Assembly: GCA_943323705.2 (NCBI GenBank)
Contig: CALPIT020000120.1
Coordinates: 1-7,695 of the forward strand
Source: Streptomyces griseus
Lineage (GTDB): Bacteria; Bacteroidota; Bacteroidia; Chitinophagales; Chitinophagaceae
Direction: 5' to 3'
Length of the DNA stretch: 7,695 nt
A program made the translations under genes and the position numbers. Below, one piece after another: positions 1-6,680 of this stretch. The stretch's first letter is position 1; each line of letters opens with the position of its first letter. A model generated the notes under the pieces. The model did not search any database. It saw only the letters and a program-made list of their open reading frames with translations, and had not been told where the DNA came from.

Positions 1-2
1 AC

Positions 3-176
3 AATATCATCTCCATCGCCAAACAATCAGGTGCAGTTGAGTTTCACAGCTCAGCAAGAACGACAATAGATTCAAAAATGAGCTTCAACAATCCTACGAT
101 GAAAGAACAATTAAAAACTGTTGTTCTTGATTCAATGGAAGTTTCCAAAATGGCAACATTATTATCGGGATTATGA
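3..176 (+). CDS. cutC: CutC family protein, C-terminal fragment (5' end outside the window)
   Basis: Reading from base 3 gives 57 residues up to TGA at 174-176, beginning NIISIAKQSGAVEFHSSAR. This matches the C-terminal signature of the CutC family (N-I-x-x-I-x-x-x-x-G-A-x-E-F-H-x-S-A-R), a cytoplasmic TIM-barrel protein. The family is named for copper homeostasis, but a direct copper role is disputed. Only about the last quarter is present, so the N-terminus and promoter cannot be judged. The stop codon overlaps the ATG of the downstream beta-mannosidase (ATGA, 173-176), which points to one operon with translational coupling. From memory, cutC often sits beside beta-mannosidase and glycosylasparaginase genes in Bacteroidota, so a role in glycan salvage is a reasonable alternative to copper handling; this is inference. 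Confidence 0.88.
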   Translation, partial: NIISIAKQSGAVEFHSSARTTIDSKMSFNNPTMKEQLKTVVLDSMEVSKMATLLSGL

Positions 177-2230
177 TAAAATTATTTTCATTACTAATTT
201 TAAGCTGCATTTTCATCAACAGTTCAGCACAGAATTCAATCATCAATTTGAATCAAAACTGGACATTCAAATCTTTTAATGACAATCGCTTATTACCAGC
301 ATCAGTGCCGGGTTCGGTTCATGCCGATTTATTAAGAAACAACATCATTCCCAATCCCTATTTCGGAACCAATGAAAAAAATCTCAATTGGATTGATACT
401 ACAGATTGGATATATCAATGTTATTTTGATTTCAAACCAAGCTTAACAGGAAGGAAAAACATTGCTATCAATTTTGATGGTCTTGATACTTACGCAGATG
501 TATACCTGAATGACTCATTGATTCTGAATGCGAACAATATGTTTAGGCAATGGATTGTGAATATAAAAAGCATCATCAAGCCCGGACAAAACAAATTACA
601 AATCTGTTTTCATGCTGCAAAGAGAATCACAGATAGCATCGCCCAATCACAATTACCATTGACAAGACCCGATAACAGTCGCGTATATGCGCGAAAAGCA
701 CAGTTTCAGTTTGGCTGGGATTGGGGGCCAGTTTTTGTTGGTGCAGGCATATACAAAAACATCTGGATTGATGCCTACAACACCCTTTCAACCAATGAGA
801 AAATTCAAATGGAAAGAGATCAGCAGAATCGTTCAAGAATAAAAGACATGAAATTGATTCAGCGACCTGACACCATTGGAACTTCTTTTTATTTCAAAAA
901 AAATGGCAAGCCTATTTACATGAAAGGTGCCAATTGGATACCAGCCGACAATATTTTCCTGAGCAAACTTAACAGAGATGATTATAGACGCATGTTGAAA
1001 AATGCCAAAGCTGCCAATATGAATATGCTTCGTGGTTGGGGTGGCGGCATTTACGAAACCGATGATTTCTATGACCTCTGCGATTCAATGGGCATCTATG
1101 TTTGGCAGGATTTCATGTTTGCCTGTGCGATGTACCCTGGAGATGACAATTTCCTTAAAAATGTAAAAGAAGAAGTTGCTCAACAAATCAAAAGATTGAG
1201 ACATCATCCCTGTATTGTTTTGTGGTGTGGTAACAATGAAATTGAAGAAGGCTGGAAAAACTGGGGATGGCAAACGCAGTACAATGTGCACCATCAGGAT
1301 TCTATTAAAATATGGAATGAATATCAAACACTTTTCAGAGATTCATTAGCCGCATGGGTAAAAGAATTCGATGGCTCTCGCCCTTATATTTCAACATCAC
1401 CAAAAAATGGCTGGGGACATAAAGAAAGTTTTACCGAAGGTGATAGTCATTACTGGGGTTTATGGTGGGGACTCGAAGACTGGGAAGTTTTCAAAACAAA
1501 AACCGGAAGATTTGTGAGCGAATATGGCATGCAATCGATGCCTGATTATCAAACAGTAAAGTCATATACAGATTCATCTAACAGATTTTTGTATTCCGAT
1601 CAAATCAATGCACATCAAAAAGCAGGAGAAGGTTTTAAAAAGCTCAATCACTATCTCACCCGCTATTTCATAGACTCTGCAACACTTTCCAAAATCAGTT
1701 TGGAGGATTATTGTTACATCACTCAATGCATGCAAGCTTTCATTTTAAAAAATACGATTGCCACTCACAGGAACCAATACCCGAAGAATATGGGTACATT
1801 ATTATGGCAACTCAATGATTGCTGGCCCGTTACCAGTTGGAGTCTAGTTGATTATTCAGGTATCAAAAAAGCAGCTTGGTATGCAGTTAGAAATGCTTAC
1901 GATGACAAAGCAAAGAATGAAATTGAAATCATCGATAAACAAGCTTTAAGAAACAATCAACCTAAATTCAACATCAACATCATCAATGAACATAGCATAT
2001 CCATTCAATCCACTTGCGATGCGAAATATGTTTATTTTTTTACAGATGACCTCCCACTAAATTTATCTGACAATTACTTCGATATTAAGAAAGGAGAAAA
2101 GAAAATCATTACGTTTGAAAATACTCTCGTAACAAAAGAATTAGTAAAGAAATTGAGAGTGTATTCGTTGAATGGGTTTTATTTGAGGAATGGAATACTA
2201 GATGCTAGATACTGGATGCTGGATACTTGA
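173..2230 (+). CDS. Secreted GH2 beta-mannosidase, compact form lacking two beta-sandwich domains
   Basis: This 685-residue enzyme should release terminal beta-D-mannose, for example from Man-beta-1,4-GlcNAc of N-glycan cores or from mannan oligosaccharides, in the periplasm. Residues 1-20 look like a Sec signal peptide, with cleavage likely near SSA-Q. Residues about 21-201 are the sugar-binding domain, with FGWDWGP at 180-186. The TIM barrel spans about 223-576: MKGANWIP 250-257, RGWGGGIYE 287-295, acid/base E356 in WCGNNE, nucleophile E450 in FVSEYG, and WQLNDCWP 545-552. The final beta-sandwich is about 592-670. Family members are usually 820-865 residues. Here the Ig-like domain normally found between the sugar-binding domain and the barrel is replaced by about 20 residues (202-222), and the sandwich normally following the barrel is nearly absent (577-592). 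The last 11 residues are encoded by an intergenic repeat. The start is fixed by the 4-base overlap with cutC and by the signal peptide; there is no clear ribosome site. The fold assignment is sure; activity is uncertain. Confidence 0.9.
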   Translation: MIKLFSLLILSCIFINSSAQNSIINLNQNWTFKSFNDNRLLPASVPGSVHADLLRNNIIPNPYFGTNEKNLNWIDTTDWIYQCYFDFKPSLTGRKNIAINFDGLDTYADVYLNDSLILNANNMFRQWIVNIKSIIKPGQNKLQICFHAAKRITDSIAQSQLPLTRPDNSRVYARKAQFQFGWDWGPVFVGAGIYKNIWIDAYNTLSTNEKIQMERDQQNRSRIKDMKLIQRPDTIGTSFYFKKNGKPIYMKGANWIPADNIFLSKLNRDDYRRMLKNAKAANMNMLRGWGGGIYETDDFYDLCDSMGIYVWQDFMFACAMYPGDDNFLKNVKEEVAQQIKRLRHHPCIVLWCGNNEIEEGWKNWGWQTQYNVHHQDSIKIWNEYQTLFRDSLAAWVKEFDGSRPYISTSPKNGWGHKESFTEGDSHYWGLWWGLEDWEVFKTKTGRFVSEYGMQSMPDYQTVKSYTDSSNRFLYSDQINAHQKAGEGFKKLNHYLTRYFIDSATLSKISLEDYCYITQCMQAFILKNTIATHRNQYPKNMGTLLWQLNDCWPVTSWSLVDYSGIKKAAWYAVRNAYDDKAKNEIEIIDKQALRNNQPKFNINIINEHSISIQSTCDAKYVYFFTDDLPLNLSDNYFDIKKGEKKIITFENTLVTKELVKKLRVYSLNGFYLRNGILDARYWMLDT

Positions 2231-2290
2231 TTCTTGATACTAGATACTAGATACTGCATACTGGATAAGCTGGATAGAGCTAGATAGGCT
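2195..2290 (+). repeat. Degenerate 7-bp tandem repeat array (consensus ATACTRG)
   Basis: Ten consecutive 7-bp units run from 2195 to 2264: ATACTAG, ATGCTAG, ATACTGG, ATGCTGG, ATACTTG, ATTCTTG, ATACTAG, ATACTAG, ATACTGC, ATACTGG. Longer variants follow (ATAAGCTGG, ATAGAGCTAG) and the array ends with ATAGGCT at 2284-2290. The tetramer CTAG, usually scarce in bacterial DNA, occurs five times. The array begins within the last codons of the beta-mannosidase, and its fifth unit plus the next base supplies the TGA stop (2228-2230). A related array lies in the opposite orientation at 6681-6742. Similar repeats are common between genes in Bacteroidota; their function is not known to me. Confidence 0.88.
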
Positions 2291-2356
2291 TCCTCCACAA
2301 CAAAAAATAAACAATAAACAACAAACGCCAAACAAGCGTAGCTTCCAAACCCCAAA
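2291..2356 (+). repeat. A/C-rich tail of the repeat element, then spacer to serA
   Basis: After the 7-bp array comes a T-poor stretch made of AACAAA/ATAAAC-like words. The 18 bases at 2309-2326 are an exact inverted match to 6574-6591, where they also lie on the far side of a 7-bp array. Array and tail therefore look like parts of one dispersed element. The remaining 30 bases up to the serA stop show nothing recognisable. No clear intrinsic terminator is seen between the two convergent genes. Confidence 0.7.
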
Positions 2357-3589
2357 CTAAAATAGTATCCTCACCTTAATCGTATGCTTCACTTTCTTGA
2401 GCAACTCCATTGCATTTTTACTAATGCTTTTATCAATATCCAATACCACATAACCGATATCCTCATTGGTTTTCAGGTATTGTCCTACGATATTGATTTT
2501 GCTTAAAGCTGCATTGATTTGACTTAACACCCCGGGTACATTTCTATGAATATGCAGAATACGATGTGAACCTTCTTGTGGTGGCAATGCCATAGCCGGA
2601 ATCGTGTGTGAGCCTATACTGATACCTTTTTCAAGATAATTGAACAATTTAGCACTCACATCCATACCGATATTATTTTGAGCTTCCTGCGTACTGCCAC
2701 CGATATGAGGTGTTAGTAATACATTCGACAAGCCTTGTAATGGCGTTGTAAATTCATCTCCATTTTTTTCAGGCTCCCATGGAAATACATCAATAGCAGC
2801 ACCACCCAAATCTCCTGATTCCAATGAGGATTTTAATGCTTTAATATCGATAACTTCTCCCCTCGCATAATTAATTAGCACAGCGCCTTTTTTGAAAAAT
2901 TTCAGGTTAGACTTATTAATTAAATTTTTGGTAGCATCCAATTCAGGAACATGTAATGTAACCACATCACTTTGTTGTAATAATTCTTTTAAGCTCTTGC
3001 AATCTGATGCATTTCCCAAAGGTAATTTAGTTTCTACATCATAAAATAAAACTTTCATTCCTATAGCTTCAGCAAGAACACTAACCTGACTACCAATGTT
3101 ACCATAACCTATTATACCTAATGTTTTTCCTCTTAATTCATGACTACCTTTAGCATCCTTCACCCACTTGCCTTCATGTGCGGCTTTATTTTTATCCAAA
3201 ATTTTTCTTACTAATATAATCGAAGCTCCAATGACCAATTCCGCCACACTTCTTGTATTACTATATGGCGCATTAAAAACAGCAACACCAGCTTCTGTAG
3301 CCGCTTTCAAATCAACTTGATTAACCCCGATACAAAAGCATCCAATTGCCTGCAATTTCTGTGCTTCTTTTAAAACTTTAGCAGTAATATTTGTTTTGCT
3401 GCGAATACCCAGAATATGAACATTTTTAATTTCCTTCATTAATTCCGTTTCGCTTAAAGCACCGGATAATCTTTTTACATTAATGTATCCGTTTTGAGAG
3501 AATTGCTTAGTAGCCGCTTCGCTGATATTTTCTAGAAATAATATATTTATTTTTTCTTTCGGATAACTGGTATTTTTTTTCTCTGCCAT
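2357..3589 (-). CDS. serA: D-3-phosphoglycerate dehydrogenase with C-terminal ACT domain
   Basis: The 410-residue protein oxidises 3-phosphoglycerate to 3-phosphohydroxypyruvate with NAD, the first step of serine synthesis, in the cytoplasm. The length and architecture equal the E. coli-type enzyme. The nucleotide-binding domain has GYGNIG at 161-166 and D184 for the NAD ribose. The catalytic set is R243 in YARGE, E272 in PWEPE and H295 in TPHIGGST, matching E. coli R240, E269 and H292 with a constant offset of three. The ACT domain (about 343-410) begins RILHIHRN and keeps H348, N350 and N366, which correspond to the serine-binding residues of E. coli SerA, so feedback inhibition by serine is likely. 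The start is supported by AAGGAG eight bases upstream. The gene stands alone; no serC or serB is in view. It is transcribed divergently from the serine hydrolase. Confidence 0.95.
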   Translation of the reverse strand: MAEKKNTSYPKEKINILFLENISEAATKQFSQNGYINVKRLSGALSETELMKEIKNVHILGIRSKTNITAKVLKEAQKLQAIGCFCIGVNQVDLKAATEAGVAVFNAPYSNTRSVAELVIGASIILVRKILDKNKAAHEGKWVKDAKGSHELRGKTLGIIGYGNIGSQVSVLAEAIGMKVLFYDVETKLPLGNASDCKSLKELLQQSDVVTLHVPELDATKNLINKSNLKFFKKGAVLINYARGEVIDIKALKSSLESGDLGGAAIDVFPWEPEKNGDEFTTPLQGLSNVLLTPHIGGSTQEAQNNIGMDVSAKLFNYLEKGISIGSHTIPAMALPPQEGSHRILHIHRNVPGVLSQINAALSKINIVGQYLKTNEDIGYVVLDIDKSISKNAMELLKKVKHTIKVRILF

Positions 3590-3597
3590 GATAAATA

Positions 3598-3603
3598 CTC
3601 CTT
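3598..3603 (-). promoter_or_regulatory. Ribosome binding site of serA
   Basis: On the minus strand AAGGAG lies eight bases before the serA ATG. It is the clearest Shine-Dalgarno sequence in the window and fixes this start; the other genes here rely on A-rich leaders or on coupling. Confidence 0.75.
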
Positions 3604-3611
3604 ATTTTGCA

Positions 3612-3619
3612 CAAAGATA
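3612..3619 (-). promoter_or_regulatory. Bacteroidota-type -7 promoter box for serA
   Basis: The minus strand reads TATCTTTG, a full match to the TAnnTTTG box used by the primary sigma factor of Bacteroidota. A TTGG about 23 bases upstream is a poor candidate for the -33 element because the spacing is a little long. The predicted transcript would start near 3605 and have a leader of about 15 bases that contains the ribosome site. Confidence 0.6.
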
Positions 3620-3680
3620 TTCTATCAATAATAAATATCTGCCAATAGCCCATATTATTTCAAAAAGCATTAATTAAAGA

Positions 3681-4883
3681 ATGATTTTTTTAAAAATTCC
3701 AATACAGATGATAGCCTTCTCTATTCGAACAGCTTTATTCATGACGCTATCATTAATCAGCTTAAGTTCCTGTGGCAATTTTAATAAAGAACCAGAGTCA
3801 GACGACTCACTTGGTAAACCCATATTATTACCTACTCCACAAAATTTAAACCCTGAATATGTCAATCAAGTAGCCATAAACTGCAACAATTGGTACAATC
3901 AATTTCTCAAAAAAAATGCTTTTTACGGAGGCATGATTGTCGCTAAAAATGGCAATATTCTTTTCGAAAAATACAATGGCATTGCTCATGTTGGCAGTAA
4001 CGACAGCATTAATGCCAATACACCGCTGCATATCGCCTCTGTAAGCAAAACATTTACGGCTATGGCTGTGCTTAAATTATGGCAAGAAAAAAAGCTGAAT
4101 ATCGATGATGCATTTTCAAAATACTTTCCTGCATTTAACTACCCTGGCATTACGATCAGAAGTTTATTGAATCACAGAAGCGGGCTTCCCAACTATGTTT
4201 ATTTTATGGATGAAATCGGTTGGAGTTCAAAAACTTTTGTTACCAACCAGGATGTTTTAAATACATTAATCAGCAAAAAAAATGTCTTGAGAAACATCAA
4301 TTCTCCAAATAGACATTTTGCTTACTGCAATACCAATTACGCTTTACTGGCATTATTGATAGAAAAAGTCACATCAATGTCTTATCCTGATTACTTAAAA
4401 AAATCAATTTTCGAACCTTTAAAAATGAACAACAGTTTTGCGTACAATGATAAAGATTCTGCTAGAACAACACCAAGCTACGACTGGAGAAATTATCAAG
4501 CCGTGTTCATCAATTTAGATAAAGTGTATGGAGATAAAAACATTTTTTCTACTCCTCAAGATTTATTGAAATGGGATCGGTTATTATCTACAGAATTATA
4601 TCTTACAAAAGCGACTTTAGCCGAGGCTTACAAGCCTTACAGCAATGAAAAATCAGGTGTAAGAAATTACGGACTGGGCTGGAGAATGTACGATTTCCCT
4701 AATAAAAAAATTATTTATCATAATGGTTGGTGGCATGGAAGTAATGCCGTATTTATAAGACTAATTGAAGAAGATGCAACAATCATTGTCATCGGAAATA
4801 AATACAACAAAAATATCTACAAAGCCAAGGAACTCATTGGAATGTTTACCGGGCCAATTTCTACAGATAATAACGACGAATAA
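3681..4883 (+). CDS. Lipoprotein serine hydrolase, beta-lactamase (class C/PBP4*) superfamily
   Basis: This 400-residue protein belongs to the serine beta-lactamase-like family (Pfam Beta-lactamase, PF00144), which includes peptidases, esterases and D-aminopeptidases. The N-terminus has a hydrophobic stretch ending in the lipobox LSSC with C31, so the mature protein is probably a lipoprotein. The active-site motifs are present: S120-V-S-K123 (SxxK, nucleophile S120), Y215-C-N217 (YxN) and H347-N-G349 in place of KTG. HRSGLPNY at 165-172 is also typical. Most relatives are not resistance enzymes, and the substrate cannot be told from the sequence. ATG at 3681 is used here, but ATG at 3708 (residue 10) gives a 21-residue signal before the lipid cysteine, equally plausible; neither has a good ribosome site. 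The gene is divergent from serA and ends 5 bases from the convergent SpmAB gene. Confidence 0.88.
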   Translation: MIFLKIPIQMIAFSIRTALFMTLSLISLSSCGNFNKEPESDDSLGKPILLPTPQNLNPEYVNQVAINCNNWYNQFLKKNAFYGGMIVAKNGNILFEKYNGIAHVGSNDSINANTPLHIASVSKTFTAMAVLKLWQEKKLNIDDAFSKYFPAFNYPGITIRSLLNHRSGLPNYVYFMDEIGWSSKTFVTNQDVLNTLISKKNVLRNINSPNRHFAYCNTNYALLALLIEKVTSMSYPDYLKKSIFEPLKMNNSFAYNDKDSARTTPSYDWRNYQAVFINLDKVYGDKNIFSTPQDLLKWDRLLSTELYLTKATLAEAYKPYSNEKSGVRNYGLGWRMYDFPNKKIIYHNGWWHGSNAVFIRLIEEDATIIVIGNKYNKNIYKAKELIGMFTGPISTDNNDE

Positions 4884-4888
4884 TAAGC

Positions 4889-6289
4889 CTAACCGAAGAA
4901 AACATAGGCCAGCACTATTGATGTAATGACACCAATCAAATCGGCAAGCAACATCGCCCCTACCGCATAGCGTGTATTCTTCACCGATATGGAACCGAAG
5001 TAAACGGCAATCACATAAAATGTTGTATCTGAAGAACCTTGTAAAATACAAGATAAACGGCCAGCAAATGAATCTGCGCCAAAAGTTTTCATGGTATCCA
5101 CCATCATACCTCTTGCTCCTCCACCGCTAAATGGCTTGATCAAAGCCGTTGGCAAACCATCTACAAATCGGGTGTCGGTTCCTATCGCAATAAATAATGA
5201 TTTTACAGAACCAATCAAGGCATCAAAACTACCACTGGTTCTGAGTAAAGAAATCGCAACTAACATCCCCACTAAGTAAGGAATAATTCTGACTGCTGTT
5301 TCAAAACCTCCTTTGGCACCTTCAATAAATGCATCAAACACATCAATCTTTTTGTACAATCCTCCTAAAACAATCGCAATGAAAATAAACAAAATCAGAC
5401 CGCTGCTCAACGAACCGGAAAACTGCTGAACCGCCTCTGTATTCAATGATTTGATATACACAATCAATGCGGCTATAATTGCAGAAATTCCTAATATCCA
5501 AGTTAAAATTACAGGCTGAAAAATATTGATTTTTTGTTTAAAACTGACAATCATCATAGCTGCAATGGTAGCAATAAAAGTTGCAATCATACATGGAATG
5601 AAAATATCCATAGGATTGGCGGCTTTCGCTGCTGAGCGCAAGGCTATAATACTAACTGGTATCAATGTCAATCCCGAAGCATGTAAACACAAAAACATGA
5701 TCTGCGAATTCGAAGCCGTTGATTTATTTGGATTCAGCTCTTGTAAACTATCCATTGCTTTCAATCCAAATGGCGTTGCGGCATTATCCAATCCTAAAAG
5801 ATTTGCCGAAAAATTCATAATCATATGCCCCATGGCCGGATGACCTTTTGGAACCTCAGGAAATATTTTAGAGAAAAAAGGACTGATAATTCTGGATAAA
5901 AATCGGATGCCACCAGCTTTTTCCGCTATCGACAAAAAACCCATGAACAAAGCCAGAAAACCAATCAGCTTCAAACATAATGTCACTGCGGTTTGACAGG
6001 TTTCGATAATCCCATCAGCCGACTGAATTTTAAAAGTTTTCAATTGCGTGACACTTTCTCTGATGGTCTTTATATTGCCTTCAGTAAAAACGCCATTGCT
6101 ATCAATAATACTTATTACGCTAGGGTTTGAATTAGCTACAGCTGTTCTGCTCACCAAAAGCGTATCTCCCGTTTTACCAGTTACCATTGAACTAAAAATC
6201 GTTTTGTTCTCAGAGGTAAAAAACATTTTTGCTGATGCAACTAGAATTGCTATTATAATAAAGGCCGACCAGATGCGACTTAATGCCAT
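4889..6289 (-). CDS. Fused SpmA-SpmB nucleoside-recognition (Gate) domain membrane protein
   Basis: This 466-residue integral membrane protein joins homologues of the spore maturation proteins SpmA and SpmB. The SpmA-like half (to about 250) carries MNFSANLLGLDNAATPFGLKAM (158-179), then NPNKSTASNSQIMFL and SGLTLIP. The SpmB-like half (about 255-466) carries YKKIDVFDAFIEGAKGGFETA (312-332), then IIPYLVGMLVAI, LPTALIKPFSGGGARGMMVD and LQGSSDTTFY. Each half has a Gate domain (PF07670). TM1 is about 6-22, and residues 25-95 form a polar stretch, perhaps exported, before the next hydrophobic segment. Separate spmA and spmB act in spore core dehydration in Bacillus; this organism shows no sign of sporulating, and fused forms are common in Bacteroidota with no settled function. 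It might be a transporter; the substrate is unknown. There is no Shine-Dalgarno sequence at the start. Confidence 0.9.
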   Translation of the reverse strand: MALSRIWSAFIIIAILVASAKMFFTSENKTIFSSMVTGKTGDTLLVSRTAVANSNPSVISIIDSNGVFTEGNIKTIRESVTQLKTFKIQSADGIIETCQTAVTLCLKLIGFLALFMGFLSIAEKAGGIRFLSRIISPFFSKIFPEVPKGHPAMGHMIMNFSANLLGLDNAATPFGLKAMDSLQELNPNKSTASNSQIMFLCLHASGLTLIPVSIIALRSAAKAANPMDIFIPCMIATFIATIAAMMIVSFKQKINIFQPVILTWILGISAIIAALIVYIKSLNTEAVQQFSGSLSSGLILFIFIAIVLGGLYKKIDVFDAFIEGAKGGFETAVRIIPYLVGMLVAISLLRTSGSFDALIGSVKSLFIAIGTDTRFVDGLPTALIKPFSGGGARGMMVDTMKTFGADSFAGRLSCILQGSSDTTFYVIAVYFGSISVKNTRYAVGAMLLADLIGVITSIVLAYVFFG

Positions 6290-6392
6290 GTGTTTTAATT
6301 TGGGTTTGAATGTACGAAAATAAGCAAATGGAAGGAATCATTGAGGTTTAAGTCGCTGCGATGGTTTAAGGGTTAAATGTTAGCTCTTATCA

Positions 6393-6418
6393 GCAATGTC
6401 TCCTGTAAGGGACGTTGC
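6393..6418 (+). repeat. REP-like hairpin, copy 1
   Basis: A 26-bp imperfect palindrome with arms GCAATGTCTC and GGGACGTTGC around a 6-base loop CTGTAA. As RNA it forms a 10-bp stem with two G-U pairs. The identity between copies extends a few bases further, from TCA before to GTTT after. Copy 2 differs only in the loop and copy 3 is identical but inverted. The size, palindromic form and clustering in both orientations resemble REP elements mobilised by RAYT transposases, though no such gene is in the window. Confidence 0.8.
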
Positions 6419-6459
6419 GTTTGTAGGGAATTTAGTTTAAAAGGTTAAATGAGTTCAAT

Positions 6460-6537
6460 TTGTTCAAAAGGTTTCGATCTTTTCAGCAATGTCTCCTGCA
6501 AGGGACGTTGCGTTTTTAGTCTTTTGTTCAAAAGGTT
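6460..6537 (+). repeat. 14-bp direct repeats flanking hairpin copy 2
   Basis: TTGTTCAAAAGGTT occurs at 6460-6473 and again at 6524-6537, with hairpin copy 2 between them. A related GGTTAAATG word lies at 6371-6379 and 6443-6451, before copies 1 and 2. The layout suggests duplication of a hairpin-bearing unit or a target duplication made at insertion; the sequence alone cannot separate these. Confidence 0.6.
6486..6511 (+). repeat. REP-like hairpin, copy 2
   Basis: The same 26-bp palindrome as copy 1, in the same orientation and starting 93 bp later. Both arms are identical and the only change is in the loop (CTGCAA for CTGTAA). It is followed by GTTTTT, so this copy alone resembles an intrinsic terminator, but no gene reads into it on the plus strand. 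Confidence 0.8.
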
Positions 6538-6573
6538 AGATTTGATTCATTAAAGAGACTATTTGAAATATTT

Positions 6574-6640
6574 GTTTGTTGTTTATTGTTTGTTGCTTAT
6601 TTTTTTTGTTGAGGTAGCTTATCCAGCCTGTCTATTTCTA
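6574..6640 (-). repeat. Inverted A/C-rich tail of the second repeat element
   Basis: Read on the minus strand, this stretch repeats the tail found after the first 7-bp array. The 18 bases at 6574-6591 match 2309-2326 exactly, and the run of A with AACAAA words is also shared. At 6613-6625 the minus strand reads CTGGATAAGCT, matching 2262-2272 in the first element. Order and orientation relative to the 7-bp array are the same in both elements. Confidence 0.7.
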
Positions 6641-6646
6641 TCCAAC

Positions 6647-6672
6647 GCAACGTCCCTTACAGGAGACATTGC
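6647..6672 (-). repeat. REP-like hairpin, copy 3 (inverted)
   Basis: On the minus strand this is identical to copy 1, including the loop. It lies inside the second repeat element, between the A/C-rich tail and the 7-bp array; the first element at 2195-2326 has no hairpin there. It therefore appears to have inserted into, or been lost from, one copy of the element. Confidence 0.8.
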
Positions 6673-6680
6673 TGAGAAGT

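Noticed and set aside
173..2230. Beta-mannosidase as a frameshifted pseudogene
   Set aside because: The frame is open throughout, both catalytic glutamates and the barrel motifs are kept, and the shortness comes from in-frame losses at domain borders; decay is possible but not shown.
3681..4883. Class C beta-lactamase (antibiotic resistance) gene
   Set aside because: The SxxK and YxN motifs are shared by the whole superfamily; the third motif is HNG instead of KTG and the protein appears to be a lipoprotein, so a general serine hydrolase fits better than AmpC.
5526..5843. A 105-codon plus-strand frame inside the SpmAB-like gene (also 5091-5279 and 6048-6323)
   Set aside because: All lie opposite a well-supported membrane protein gene. 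Their hydrophobic look comes from the complementary strand, and none has a ribosome site or a family match I recognise.
4889..6289. Evidence for sporulation
   Set aside because: SpmA/SpmB homologues, including fused ones, are widespread in non-spore-formers, and no other sporulation gene is present.
6486..6520. Hairpin copy 2 plus T-run as an intrinsic terminator
   Set aside because: The same hairpin occurs without a T-run at copy 1 and inverted at copy 3, and no plus-strand gene ends nearby, so a repeat family explains it better.
6393..6672. CRISPR-like array (similar repeats separated by spacers)
   Set aside because: There are only three copies, one inverted, with unequal spacing and no cas genes; the repeats are palindromic REP-like elements.
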